A stretch of DNA of 64,000 bases from Dactylosporangium fulvum (GCF_025137375.1 NZ_CP073720.1:8394501-8458500), one strand, 5' to 3'; counted from the first letter of the stretch, positions 15,947 through 26,359 are shown. Translations and numbers: made by a program. The notes: generated by a model not told the origin, from the sequence alone.

Positions 15947-16128
15947 GCGCCGTCTACTGCGACCGGTGCGGGGAGCCGCTGGAGGGCGGCTCCCACGCGG
16001 CGTGCGCGGCCGCCCGCACCCTGGAGCCGCCGCGGTTCTGCCCGCGGTGCCGCCGCCGGATGAAGGTGCAGGTGCTGCCGCAGGGCTGGTCCGCGGCCTG
16101 CGTGGAGCACGGCGTCCTCACCCGGTAG
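15943..16128 (+). CDS. bsaP: Biotin synthase auxiliary protein
   Basis: This 61-residue Cys-rich protein has C6/C9 (YCDRC), C21, C33/C36 (FCPRC) and C53, with the conserved block RRRMKVQVLPQGWSAAC. Position and sequence match BsaP, the small protein encoded directly after bioB in mycobacteria and other actinobacteria, reported to be needed for activity of this class of biotin synthase. It starts inside the bioB stop (GTGA overlap). The last 11 bases overlap the convergent monooxygenase gene. Confidence 0.85.
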   Translation: MSAVYCDRCGEPLEGGSHAACAAARTLEPPRFCPRCRRRMKVQVLPQGWSAACVEHGVLTR

Positions 16129-17278
16129 GGCCGGCCCACTCCGTCGCCGCGACGGCGGCCTTGTCGAAGACGCCGGGTCTGGCCCGGCCGAGACCGGCCA
16201 GGCGGCTCTTCGGCTGGAGCGCCGCGCCGACCTTGCGCGACTGGACCAGCACGCGTGACACCCGGCCCCGGCGCCGCCGGTTGTACTCCTGGAGCGCCGG
16301 ACCGAGCGGGCCGTTGACGAGCACCGCCTGGAGGGTCGCCACGTCCTCGAGGGCCAGGCAGGCACCCTGCGCGAGGTGGTGCGGCATGGCGTGGGCGGCG
16401 TCGCCGACGAGGGCGTAGCCGCCCGGACCGGCCGGCACGCCGAACGTCTCCGGCAGCGGTGCCAGCTCCCCCACCGGCTCCTGCACGAGGTCGTCGGGCT
16501 CGGTCTCGGCGAGCAGCTGCGGCACGGGTGCGTGCCAGCCGGCGAACCAGCGCCGCAGCAGGGCGAGCTGCCCCGCCGGCGGCTCGGGCCGCAGTGCGCC
16601 GGGCACGGTCGCCACCCACGAGATCCCGCCCCGGGTGGAGCCGCCCTGCTCGCCCAGCGATGTGTAGACGAACCGGTGGCCGGCGCCGAGGGTCTCACCG
16701 TGCGGCGGCAGGTCGGGCGGCAGCTGCGGCGCGCGGTACCACGGGATGACCGCACGCCAGGCGGCGAACCCGGCGCTGGCGAAGGTCGTGGCGGCGAGGA
16801 TGCGGCGGCGGACCGCGCTGTCGGCCCCGTCGGCGGCGACCACCAGGTCGGCCTCGAAGGTGACCCGGCCGTCGCCGACCGCGGGGCGCTCTCGGGTGAC
16901 GCGGGCGCTCTGCACCTCGACACCGCCGCGGACGTCGACCTGGTCGCCGAGGCCGGCGATGAACGCGTCGTGCAGGTCCTCGCCGTGCACGACCACCGGC
17001 GGCGACTCGAGGTCGGAGGCTCCCGGCCGCACCAGCCACTGGCCGTCGGGGCGGCGGATGCCGGCCGGCGGGACAGGCGTGGAGATGCTGTCGAGGCCGC
17101 CGGCGAGGCCGAGGGCGCGCAGGGCGCGCACCCCGTTGGGCCACAGCACGAGCGCGGCGCGGCTCGCGCGGAGCCGGTCGTCGCGCTCGAGCAGGGTGAC
17201 CTTCCAGCCGGTCCGGGCGAGGGCACCGGCCGTGGCGAGCCCGGCGATGCCGGCGCCCACCACGACTGCGGTCCGCAT
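16118..17278 (-). CDS. FAD-dependent monooxygenase (PHBH/UbiH type)
   Basis: This 386-residue flavoprotein starts with the dinucleotide-binding GAGIAGLATAGALARTG (8-24), has the middle-domain motif VVAADGADSAVRR and the second FAD motif GDAAHAMPHHLAQGACLALE near residues 290-310. It belongs to the aromatic-ring hydroxylase and epoxidase group; the substrate is unknown. Its ATG shares one base with the lgt stop (TGATG), so it is translated after lgt, although no functional link to lipoprotein processing is evident. Confidence 0.85.
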   Translation of the reverse strand: MRTAVVVGAGIAGLATAGALARTGWKVTLLERDDRLRASRAALVLWPNGVRALRALGLAGGLDSISTPVPPAGIRRPDGQWLVRPGASDLESPPVVVHGEDLHDAFIAGLGDQVDVRGGVEVQSARVTRERPAVGDGRVTFEADLVVAADGADSAVRRRILAATTFASAGFAAWRAVIPWYRAPQLPPDLPPHGETLGAGHRFVYTSLGEQGGSTRGGISWVATVPGALRPEPPAGQLALLRRWFAGWHAPVPQLLAETEPDDLVQEPVGELAPLPETFGVPAGPGGYALVGDAAHAMPHHLAQGACLALEDVATLQAVLVNGPLGPALQEYNRRRRGRVSRVLVQSRKVGAALQPKSRLAGLGRARPGVFDKAAVAATEWAGPTG

Positions 17279-18306
17279 CAGGCCTTACCGCTGGCGCTCG
17301 GCGAGTCCTCTTCCGTCTTCTTCTCGTCGGGTGTCTCCCCCGGCTCGGGTGCCTCCTCCGGCTTCTCCTCCGTGGCGGCGGCCGGCTCCTTGGTCACGGC
17401 GGTCTCGCCGGCCGGCGGGACCTCACCCGGGGCGACGACCGTGACGCGGCCCTGCTCGTCGTACGTCACGTGCTCCTGCGGGCCGTGGACGCGCAGGAAG
17501 TACACGAGCGCGGCGGCGAACACGATGATCGACGTCCAGTTGTTGAGACGCATGCCCAGGATGTGCTGCGCGTCGTCGATCCGCAGCAGCTCGACCCAGA
17601 AGCGGCCGACGGTGTAGAGCATGACGTAGAGCGCGAAGGCCCGACCCCGGCCGAACCGGTACTTGCGGTCGAGCAGCCAGACGGCGAGCGCGACGCCGAT
17701 GCACCACAGCGACTCGTAGAGGAACGCCGGGTGGAAGACGCCCAGGACGATCGGCTCGCCGGCCACCTCCTGCGCCCGGCCGGCACCGGCGTCCCAGTTG
17801 TAGACCTTGAGGCCCCACGGCAGGCTGGTCTCCTTGCCGTAGAGCTCGTTGTTGAACCAGTTGCCCCAGCGGCCGATGGCCTGCGCGACGGGCAGGCCGA
17901 CGGCGAGGCTGTCGGCGGCCATCGCGAACGGCAGGTTGAGGCGCCGGCACGCGAAGTAGGCACCGAGGGCGCCACCGGCGATGCCGCCCCAGATGCCGAG
18001 ACCGCCCTCCCAGATCTTGAACGCCCGGATCAGCGATCCGCCCTCGCCGAAGTACGCATCCGGGGAGGTGATCACGTGATACAGCCGGGCGCCGATGATG
18101 CCGGCCGGCACCGCCCAGATGGCGACGTCGAGGATCACCCACGGTGGCGCGCCGCGCGAGCGCAGGCGGCGGTCGGCGATGAAGCACGCGGCGATGATGC
18201 CGAGCACGATGCACAGCGCATAGGCGCGCAAGGGAATCGGACCGATGTCCCAGACACCACGGGTCGGGCTGGGGATCTCGGCCAGCGGGAGAAGGGCAGC
18301 ATCCAC
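17278..18306 (-). CDS. lgt: Prolipoprotein diacylglyceryl transferase
   Basis: Lgt adds diacylglycerol to the lipobox Cys of lipoproteins such as those at 4581, 9834 and 54838. The 342 residues have about seven membrane segments and the Lgt signature GRWGNWFNNELYG near 195. The C-terminal tail (about 290-342) is Glu/Pro/Thr-rich and probably disordered, as in other actinobacterial Lgt proteins. The start is GTG at 18306. Placing lgt next to trpA is standard in actinobacteria; here four genes separate them. Confidence 0.93.
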   Translation of the reverse strand: MDAALLPLAEIPSPTRGVWDIGPIPLRAYALCIVLGIIAACFIADRRLRSRGAPPWVILDVAIWAVPAGIIGARLYHVITSPDAYFGEGGSLIRAFKIWEGGLGIWGGIAGGALGAYFACRRLNLPFAMAADSLAVGLPVAQAIGRWGNWFNNELYGKETSLPWGLKVYNWDAGAGRAQEVAGEPIVLGVFHPAFLYESLWCIGVALAVWLLDRKYRFGRGRAFALYVMLYTVGRFWVELLRIDDAQHILGMRLNNWTSIIVFAAALVYFLRVHGPQEHVTYDEQGRVTVVAPGEVPPAGETAVTKEPAAATEEKPEEAPEPGETPDEKKTEEDSPSASGKA

Positions 18307-18457
18307 GGGTGCACACGCTACCGCCGATCTGGCCGAACGTGATGCCCAGCCCTCCCCGATTTAGGCTGATCTTCGCTGGAGGGGACCTGGTCCGCCGGCC
18401 TCCTGACCGGTGAAGATCACCAGGAGCGAAGCTCTCGCGACGGTCCGCGCAGGCGCC

Positions 18458-18463
18458 TAAAGT
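18458..18463 (+). promoter_or_regulatory. -10 box of a probable leaderless transcript (Nudix gene)
   Basis: TAAAGT ends six bases before the ATG at 18470 and no ribosome site is present. Upstream, 18368-18434 carries complementary GATCTTC and GAAGATC segments that could fold. Confidence 0.5.
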
Positions 18464-18469
18464 GCGATT

Positions 18470-18958
18470 ATGAGCTACTCAGAGCTGAGTAACGGCAGCA
18501 AGGTGACGTCAGCGGTCGCCGCGATCATCGAGGACGCGGCCGGCCGCGTGTTGTTGTGCCAGCAGGCCGGCGGTCATCAGTTGTGGGGCCTGCCCGGCGG
18601 CAAGATCCGGGCGGCGGAGAGCCCGGTGCACGCGGTCATCCGCGACATCCGCGAGGAGACCGGCATGGAGACCGAGATCGTCGAGATCATCGGGATGTAC
18701 CAGGTGACCGGCGACGGCTGCGGCGAGGCGATGCCCGACCTGTTCGTCCACGTGTTCCGCGGCCGCCTGGACGGCGGCGGTCCGGCGCTCAACGCGCCCG
18801 GCCGTATCAGCCGCCTGGCGTGGCACGACCCGGACGCACTGCCCCAGCCGCTGACCGCCACGACGCGGACCGCGATCGCGGACGCGACGGCCGGCCGGAC
18901 CGGCGTGATCCGCCAGATCGAACGCGACAAGGAACCTGAGGTCGTCGACGCGGCCTGA
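18470..18958 (+). CDS. Nudix hydrolase
   Basis: This 162-residue protein has a Nudix box at residues 44-66 (GKIRAAE...VIRDIREETGM). The usual RE pair after the seven-residue spacer is RD here, a conservative change; the metal-binding REETG Glu residues are intact. Nudix enzymes cleave nucleoside-diphosphate-linked substrates; the substrate cannot be read from this sequence. The ATG at 18470 fits a leaderless start. Confidence 0.85.
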   Translation: MSYSELSNGSKVTSAVAAIIEDAAGRVLLCQQAGGHQLWGLPGGKIRAAESPVHAVIRDIREETGMETEIVEIIGMYQVTGDGCGEAMPDLFVHVFRGRLDGGGPALNAPGRISRLAWHDPDALPQPLTATTRTAIADATAGRTGVIRQIERDKEPEVVDAA

Positions 18959-19004
18959 AAATTCGTCTTTGGTCACCGCGGCCCGCATCCGCGATGATCT
19001 CCGC

Positions 19005-19661
19005 ATGCCTTCCGGGTACTTCGCGCTCGGCGACTCGATGTCGATCGACGACTACGCCGGCGGCCCCGGGCTGGGTGCCGCCTCGCTGCTCGCCGACGAT
19101 CTCGGCATCGAGCTGACGATGCTGGCCGCCGACGGTGCGACGAGCGACGATGTGGTGCGTCGCCAGCTCGGCCGGGTGACCGGCCGCCCCGCGTTGATCA
19201 CCGTGACCATGGGCGGCAACGACCTGCTGACCGCCCTCATGCAGACACCCGACGCCGCCGCGCTGGCGGGCGCGATCGGGCGGATCGGTGAAAATTACGA
19301 GACCGTCCTGGCGAGCCTGGCCGCGACGGGCGCCCGTGTGGTGGCCACGACGGTGTACGACCCGACCGACGGCACCGGCGACCTGTCCTGGATCGGCCTG
19401 CCCGAGATCGCCGGCGGCCCGGCCGTGCTCGACACGCTGAACGACGCGATCCGCGCGGCGGCCGCCCGCCACGGCGCGGCCCTCGCCGACGTGCACGCCG
19501 CGTTCCTGGGCCACGGCGCCAAGGCCGGCGACATCACCCGGGCCGAGTCCCGCCCGGCCAACCGCGACCTGTGGTTCTGCGGCCACATCGAGCCCAACGC
19601 CTGGGGCGCCCGAGCCATCCGCGACGCCTGGCGCCAGGCCCTGTTCACCCCCGCCCCCTAG
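19005..19661 (+). CDS. SGNH/GDSL-type hydrolase
   Basis: This 218-residue cytosolic esterase-like protein has the nucleophile block YFALGDSMS near the N-terminus, the oxyanion Asn in VTMGGNDLL, and a C-terminal His in FCGHIEPNAWGARAI. The expected DxxH spacing before that His is unclear. The frame opens at 18969, but the ATG at 19005 directly precedes the GDS block. No signal peptide is present. The hairpin at 19663-19741 follows immediately. Confidence 0.8.
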   Translation: MPSGYFALGDSMSIDDYAGGPGLGAASLLADDLGIELTMLAADGATSDDVVRRQLGRVTGRPALITVTMGGNDLLTALMQTPDAAALAGAIGRIGENYETVLASLAATGARVVATTVYDPTDGTGDLSWIGLPEIAGGPAVLDTLNDAIRAAAARHGAALADVHAAFLGHGAKAGDITRAESRPANRDLWFCGHIEPNAWGARAIRDAWRQALFTPAP

Positions 19662-19662
19662 A

Positions 19663-19741
19663 GCATTGATCTTGCACTGTGGTGCCAGGACACTCCCGCG
19701 ACGTCCGGGTTTGCCAGGCACCACAAGTGCATGATCAACGC
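19663..19741. repeat. Intergenic hairpin element, GATCTTG/GTGGTGCC group
   Basis: The arms 19663-19686 and 19717-19741 pair imperfectly over about 24 bases. They share the GATCTTG...GTGGTxCC pattern with the hairpin at 45593-45665. It sits between two converging genes and includes the stop codon of the PQQ-repeat gene, so it probably also works as a two-way terminator. Confidence 0.65.
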
Positions 19742-21003
19742 AGGTCCGGGGCGAGGGCGAACAGGGCCTCCAGCGCGGCGAAGTACACGTGGTCGGCCGA
19801 GAGCAGCAGCGGCTCGGCGCCGTGGAGGGCGCTGAAGTCCAGGTCGAGCCGCGTCACGAGCGCGCCTGTGCGCGCGTCGGCGGCGACGAGCTCGGTGCGG
19901 TGCCGCGGATCGCCGTCGCGGACATCGAAGTGGTACGCCATGAGGTACACGACGCCGCCGCCGTTCACCGGCGACCAGTAGCTCGTGCTGGTCTCCCACC
20001 CGAGCCCGTAGCCGGACCGCCACCGGACGGCGCCGTCGGCGACCCCGAACGCGGCCAGGTCCCCCGTGCCGCCGACCACGAAGAGCGCCTCGTCGGACAC
20101 GGTGGCGCGGGACGGGCGCTCCACCGTGGTCGTGTCGCACCAACGTTGCGCACCGTCGGTGACGGCGTAGGCACAGACGCCCGCCGGCCCGAGGGTGTAC
20201 ACGGTGCCGGACCGCGCGGCGAGCTCCGCGCCGCTGGCCTTCCGCTGCCAGGCGGGTGCGCCGGTGGCCGCGTCGAACGCGAGCAGCGCCGGGCCGTCCT
20301 CGGTGGCCTGGAGGACCAGGCCGCCGGCGAGGACCGGCGGATGGTAGCCGGGCTCGCCGCCGAGCGGCGCGGTCCAGACCTGGGCACCGTCGGTCAGGCG
20401 GTGGGCGCTCAGCGTCGCCCCCGCGCTGCGCACGACGAGGCCGTCACCGATCGTGAAGCCGCCGGACACCGCGTCGGCGAGGACGAGTTCCCAGCGGGTC
20501 TCTCCGCTCGAGGTGTACGCGCTGAGGTGGCGCCCGGCGGGCACGGCGCCGTGCCCCGGGACGTCGAACGGCACGATGTCCGCGGACTCGACGACCACCG
20601 TGCCGTCGACGACGGCGAGCTGGCCGAAGCGCCGTCCCGGGACGTCGACGATCGCGCCGAGGTCACGACCGGTGACCGCGTCGTAGCGGCGGATCTGGCC
20701 GGTGCGCCCGCCGGAGGAGCGGAACAGGGTGCCGTCGACGACGACTGCGCCGCCGATCTGCTCGTCCGCCCGGGTCGCCGGCGCGGCCCACCGCTGCTCG
20801 AGGCGGGTGGCCGCGGCGGCGTCGAGGTCACGGGTGACCGGCTGGTGGCCGGAGCGGCCGGGGTCACCGCCGTCCTGTCGCCAGCTCGCGTCGGCCGTGG
20901 CCGCCCGCACCGACCCCACGGGCGACGGCGCCGGTTGTGGTGCCGTCTGCGGGACGGTGTCGGCGAGCAGCACCAGAAGTACCAAATGGGAAAAACGCCG
21001 CAC
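19735..21003 (-). CDS. Secreted PQQ-repeat (beta-propeller) protein
   Basis: This 422-residue protein has an N-terminal signal (MRRFSHLVLLVLLADT) and a Pro-rich linker, then repeated blade-like segments such as AYTSSGETRWELVLAD, AHRLTDGAQVWTAPLG, AFDAATGAPAWQRKA and AYAVTDGAQRWCDTT. These are the D-G-x-x-x-W strands of PQQ_2-type propellers. No enzyme active site is evident; such proteins often act as scaffolds. The start at 21003 is the only one that keeps the signal peptide. It lies downstream of trpA on the same strand, 33 bases away, so it may be the last gene of that transcript. Confidence 0.8.
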   Translation of the reverse strand: MRRFSHLVLLVLLADTVPQTAPQPAPSPVGSVRAATADASWRQDGGDPGRSGHQPVTRDLDAAAATRLEQRWAAPATRADEQIGGAVVVDGTLFRSSGGRTGQIRRYDAVTGRDLGAIVDVPGRRFGQLAVVDGTVVVESADIVPFDVPGHGAVPAGRHLSAYTSSGETRWELVLADAVSGGFTIGDGLVVRSAGATLSAHRLTDGAQVWTAPLGGEPGYHPPVLAGGLVLQATEDGPALLAFDAATGAPAWQRKASGAELAARSGTVYTLGPAGVCAYAVTDGAQRWCDTTTVERPSRATVSDEALFVVGGTGDLAAFGVADGAVRWRSGYGLGWETSTSYWSPVNGGGVVYLMAYHFDVRDGDPRHRTELVAADARTGALVTRLDLDFSALHGAEPLLLSADHVYFAALEALFALAPDLR

Positions 21004-21036
21004 GGGGACTCAACGAGGCCGCCGCACCGGGGTGAC

Positions 21037-21827
21037 TCAGCGGCGGCGCACACCCTTGGCGAGGTCGGCGCTGAGGGCGGCCACCGCCGCGATGCCGTCG
21101 GCCTGCGTCGGCGCGTCCAGGAGGCACCGGACCAGTGCGCTGCCGACGATGACGCCATCGGCGAAGGCGCCGACCTCGGCTGCCTGATCACCGGTGGAGA
21201 CCCCCAGCCCGACGGCGACCGGCTGGTCGGAGACCTGCCGGACGCGCTCGACGAGAGCGGGCGCGGCGCTGCTGGTCTGGCTGCGCGCACCGGTGACGCC
21301 CATGACGCTGGTGGCGTAGACGAAACCGCGGCAGCTGGCGGCGGTCATGGCGATGCGCGCGTCGGTCGACGACGGCGACACCAGGAACACGCGGTCGAGG
21401 TCGTGCGCGTCGGAGGCCGTGATCCACGGCTCGGCCTCGTCGGGGATGAGATCCGGGGTGATCAGCCCGGCACCACCGGCCGCAGCCAGATCGCGGGCGA
21501 AGCGGTCGACGCCGTAGCGCTCGACCAGGTTCCAGTAGGTCATGGTGAGGATCGGCGCACCGGTCGCGGCGGCCGCCTCGACGGTGCGCAGCCCGTCGGC
21601 GACGCGGAACCCGCCGCGCAGCGCGGCCTCGGTGGCCCGCTGGATGACGGGGCCGTCCATCACCGGGTCGGAATACGGCAGGCCGACCTCGACGACGTCC
21701 ACGCCGTTGTCGATCATCGCCTTGATCGCGTCGATCGCGCCGTCGACCGTCGGGAACCCGGCGGGCAGGTAGCCGACCAGCGCGCTACGGCCCTCGGCAC
21801 GGGCCTTCTCGAACGCCGTTCTCACGC

Positions 21828-21831
<4 letters not shown>
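21037..21831 (-). CDS. trpA: Tryptophan synthase alpha chain
   Basis: TrpA cleaves indole-3-glycerol phosphate and channels indole to TrpB. The 264 residues include GYLPAGFPT with the family's invariant pattern, the catalytic Glu in VVEVGLPYSDPVMDGP, the second catalytic acid region (LITPDLIPDEAEPW) and the phosphate loop GLGVSTGDQA. An ATG at 21843 is also in frame, but the ATG at 21831 overlaps the trpB stop as ATGA, matching every other junction of this operon. Confidence 0.95.
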
Positions 21832-23041
<1,210 letters not shown>

Positions 23042-23045
<4 letters not shown>

Positions 23046-23893
23046 CGTGCGGTCCTCGGCGTGGCCGGGTGGCTGCCGGCGGTCACGAGCTCGGCCACGG
23101 CCTCGCGGGGGCTCTTCTGGGTGACAAGACCCTCGCCCACCAGCACCGCGTCGGCACCGGCGGATGCGTAGCGGATCAGGTCGTGCGGCCCGCGGACGCC
23201 GGACTCGGCGATCTTCACGACCTCGGCCGGCAGGCCGGGCGCGATGCGCTCGAACACGGTGCGGTCCACCTCGAGCGTGCGCAGGTTGCGCGCGTTGACA
23301 CCGATGACGCGGGCGCCCGCCTCCAGCGCGCGGTCCGTCTCCTCCTCGTCGTGCACCTCGACGAGCGCCGTCATGCCGAGGCTCTCGATGCGGTCGAGCA
23401 GGCCGGACAACGTGTTCTGGTCGAGTGCGGCGACGATGAGCAGGACGAGGTCGGCGCCGAACGCCCGGGCCTCGTGCACCTGGTAGGACGAGACGACGAA
23501 GTCCTTGCGGAGCAGCGGCACGTCGACGGCCGCGCGGACGGCGGCGAAGTCGTCGAGGCTGCCGCCGAACCAGCGGCCCTCGGTGAGCACGCTGACGCAG
23601 CGGGCACCGCCGGCCGCGTACTCCTTGGCGAGCTCCGCGGGGTCCGGGATCTCGGCCAGCTGCCCCTTGGACGGCGAAGCGCGCTTGACCTCGGCGATCA
23701 CCCCGACGCCGGGGTCGCGGAGCTTGGCGTAGGCGTCCTTCGGCGGCGGCGCCTGCGCGGCTCGCTGCTTGATCTCTTCCAGGGGCACCTGTGCCTCGCG
23801 GATGGCCAGGTCCTCACGCACGCCGGCGAGGATCTCGTCGAGCACACGGCCGCTCTCCGCGTTGATCAAGGAGCTCCCCTCTCCGGTGGTCAT
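23042..23893 (-). CDS. trpC: Indole-3-glycerol phosphate synthase
   Basis: TrpC closes the indole ring from CdRP. Motifs include VIAEVKRASPSKG, LTEGRWFGGS, LLRKDFVVSSYQ, VGVNARNLRTLEVD-type strands and VKIAESGVRGP. The start is uncertain. The ATG at 23893 has no ribosome site. The TTG at 23869 follows GGAGAGGGGAG. The GTG at 23845 (VLDEILAGVR) gives 267 residues, the usual family length, with GGAGAG before it. A TAGCAT -10 box just upstream of 23893 would start the trpCBA transcript. Confidence 0.94.
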
Positions 23894-24006
23894 GCGACCG
23901 ATGCTAGGAGGCCCCCGGTCAGTGGACGGTCGCGGGGGTATGGCCGACGTCACCTGATGGGCTAGGGCATAATGCGTCGCCGCCGGGTTTTGTCGTACCC
24001 CGTATC

Positions 24007-24012
24007 TACGGT
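24007..24012 (+). promoter_or_regulatory. -10 box of a probable leaderless transcript (serpin gene)
   Basis: TACGGT ends seven bases before the ATG at 24020. It favours this start over the in-frame upstream ATG at 23972. Confidence 0.45.
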
Positions 24013-24019
24013 GACGGAC

Positions 24020-25087
24020 ATGAGCGTTTCGGCGTGCAACGCATTGACGGCGCGGTGGGCCGCCTCGGCACCGGCGCCGGTTTTCGCCGCAGCCGGTGTC
24101 TATCCGCTGCTGGCGCTGCTGGCGTCGGTCGCCGACGGGCCGGCCCGCGCCGAGCTCCTCCGGGTGGCGCCCACGCCGCTGACGCTCCCGGTGCGCGGCG
24201 CCCTCGGCATCTGGACGCGCGACCGCATCCCGCTGACGCTGGAGTGGGCGTCACGCTCCGATCCGCGGCTCACCGGCGACCAGGCCGTCGACGGACCGCT
24301 CCTCGACGCGTGGGCGGCCACCCACACGGGCGGGCTGGTCCCGGCGATGCCGGTGACCGTCGGCCCCGACACCGGCCTCGTCCTGGCCTCCGCGCTGACG
24401 GTGGTCACCGGGTGGCCCCAGCCGTTCAGCGACGGGGTCATGCGCCCGCTGAGCGGCCCGTGGGCGGGCCGGCGGCTCGCGTCGCTGCACCGGCGCACCA
24501 CCGACCTCGGTGCGCTGCGGGTCGCGGCCGGCCGGCTCACACTCCTCACCGTGACCGGCTCCGACGACATCGACGTCGTGCTGTGCGCCGGTGAGGGCGT
24601 CCCCGGCGACGTGCTGTCCTCGGCCGTCGGGGCGCTGGCCTCCGCCGAGCCGGCGGCCGGTGCCGACGTGACCGGCCCCGGCGTCGTGGCGGCCGAGGTC
24701 GACGCCGACGACGACGTTCCCGAGCTGGTGGTCAAGGTGCCCCGGTTCACCGCCTCGGCCACCCACGACCTGCTCGCGACGCCCGACGTGTTCGGGCTGG
24801 CCGCGGCCGCCACGGTCGGCACGTTCCCCGGCATCAGCCCGGTGGACCTGCGCGTCGACGGGGCCCGCCAGCAGGCGGTGGCCGCGTTCAGCGCGGAGGG
24901 CTTCCGGGCCGCCGCGGTCACGGCGACGGAGATGGTGCCGGTGGCGTTCCGCCCGCCGCGGGCCCGCAAGCTGCGGCTGACGGCGACCTTCGACCGGCCG
25001 TTCGGCTACCTGGCCGTGCACCGCCCGACGGGCCTGGTCCTCGTCGCCGGCTGGATCACCGACCCCGAGCCGGCCCGGGCGCGGTAG
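24020..25087 (+). CDS. Serpin family protein (serine protease inhibitor-like)
   Basis: This 355-residue protein has the C-terminal serpin signature in the form FDRPFGYLAVHRPTGLVLVAGWITDP. Before it lies a reactive-loop-like segment, AAFSAEGFRAAAVTATEMVP. The hinge is weak (GFRAAA rather than GTEAAA), so it may not insert like an inhibitory serpin. The N-terminal NALTARWA...VYPLLALLASVADGPARAEL matches serpin helix A/B. No signal peptide is seen, so it is likely cytoplasmic. It lies on the opposite strand between two blocks of trp genes. Confidence 0.75.
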   Translation: MSVSACNALTARWAASAPAPVFAAAGVYPLLALLASVADGPARAELLRVAPTPLTLPVRGALGIWTRDRIPLTLEWASRSDPRLTGDQAVDGPLLDAWAATHTGGLVPAMPVTVGPDTGLVLASALTVVTGWPQPFSDGVMRPLSGPWAGRRLASLHRRTTDLGALRVAAGRLTLLTVTGSDDIDVVLCAGEGVPGDVLSSAVGALASAEPAAGADVTGPGVVAAEVDADDDVPELVVKVPRFTASATHDLLATPDVFGLAAAATVGTFPGISPVDLRVDGARQQAVAAFSAEGFRAAAVTATEMVPVAFRPPRARKLRLTATFDRPFGYLAVHRPTGLVLVAGWITDPEPARAR

Positions 25088-25096
25088 GACCCGGTG

Positions 25097-26359
25097 TCAG
25101 GCTTCCTCGGCGGGCGCTTCCTCCGCGGGGCGGCGCCAGCGCTCCGGGGTCTCGCCGCGCGCCTGCATCTCCTTCCACTTCGCGAAGGGGTCGAAGTCGT
25201 GCTCCAGCGGCTCCTGCGGCGGCTGGTCGGCCTCCGGCACGTGCCGCAGGTTGAGCCGGATGCGGAACCACACCGAGTTGATCCCGCGCATCGAGTCGAC
25301 GAGCACGTCGGCCGGCTCCAGCAGCGGCCACACGGTGGGGTGCCGGGCCTTCCAGCGCTCGAGATCCTCCATCGCCTCTTCCTTGGTGGCGGTGCGCGTG
25401 ATCTCGATGAGCGGCATCGTCGGCTCGCGCCGTCCGGAGCCCTTCTTCGCCGGGGCCTTCTTCTTGAACGTGGCGGCCAGTTCCAGCAGCGAGTCGAGCG
25501 AGCCGCGCGAGTCCTCGACGCCCGCCCAGGCGTCGGGGCGGCCCGCCACGCTGTCCACGGTGTAGGCGGCCGGGTCGCAGCCGGGCACCTCGTCCCAGGT
25601 CAGTGGCATCGAGACGCGGGCCTCGTCGGTGGGGCGCACGGAGTAGCCGGAGGCGGTGGTGTGGTCCTTGGCGTTCTGGTTGTAGTCGACGAAGACGCCG
25701 TGCCGCTCCTCCTTCCACCAGGCGCCGGTGGCCAGATCGGGCGCCCGGCGGGCAACCTCGCGCGCGAAGCCCTCCGCGGCGCGGCGGACCTCGGCGAAGG
25801 TCCAGCGCGGCTCGATCCGGGCATAAACGTGGAAGCCGCGCGAGCCGGAGGTCTTCGGCCAGCCCCGCAGGCCGTGCTCCGCCAGCACCTCGCGGGCGAC
25901 GAGCGCGACGTCGACGACCTGCGACCACGGCACCCCCGGCACCGGATCGAGGTCGATACGCAGCTCGTCGGGGTGGTCGATGTCCTCGGCGAGCACCGAG
26001 TGGGTGTGCAGCTCGAGGCAGCCGAGGTTGACCACCCAGGCGAGCTGGGCGGCGTCGCGGAGCACGATCTCCTCGGCGGTGCGGCCCGACGGGTAGCGCA
26101 GCGCGACCGTCTCGATCCAGTCGGGGCGCTTCTCCGGGGCGCGCTTCTGGAAGAACGCCTCGCCGTCGATGCCGTTGACGTAGCGCTTCAGCGCCATCGG
26201 ACGGCCACCGGCCCCGCGCAGGGCGCCGTCGGCGACCGCCAGGTAGTAGCGGACCACGTCCATCTTGGTGCGGCCGGACTTGGGGAAGTACACCTTGTCG
26301 GGGTTGGTGATCGTCACCTCGCGCCCGGCGACCTCGATCACTTCCTTGGTGCTCGCCAT
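25097..26359 (-). CDS. LigD-type DNA polymerase/primase domain protein (NHEJ)
   Basis: This 420-residue stand-alone homologue of the LigD polymerase domain is the archaeo-eukaryotic-primase-type enzyme of bacterial non-homologous end joining. It shows VTNPDKVYFP-like start (ITNPDKVYFPKSGRTK), RYVNGIDGEAFFQKRAP, the metal-binding acids in LRIDLDPVPG and the SGSRGFHVYARI motif. After about residue 300 comes a charged extension (KKKAPAKKG...WKEMQARGETPERWRR). No ligase or nuclease domain and no ku gene are nearby. It begins nine bases after the TIGR02234 gene, so it is probably on the hisI-trpE transcript. Confidence 0.88.
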   Translation of the reverse strand: MASTKEVIEVAGREVTITNPDKVYFPKSGRTKMDVVRYYLAVADGALRGAGGRPMALKRYVNGIDGEAFFQKRAPEKRPDWIETVALRYPSGRTAEEIVLRDAAQLAWVVNLGCLELHTHSVLAEDIDHPDELRIDLDPVPGVPWSQVVDVALVAREVLAEHGLRGWPKTSGSRGFHVYARIEPRWTFAEVRRAAEGFAREVARRAPDLATGAWWKEERHGVFVDYNQNAKDHTTASGYSVRPTDEARVSMPLTWDEVPGCDPAAYTVDSVAGRPDAWAGVEDSRGSLDSLLELAATFKKKAPAKKGSGRREPTMPLIEITRTATKEEAMEDLERWKARHPTVWPLLEPADVLVDSMRGINSVWFRIRLNLRHVPEADQPPQEPLEHDFDPFAKWKEMQARGETPERWRRPAEEAPAEEA

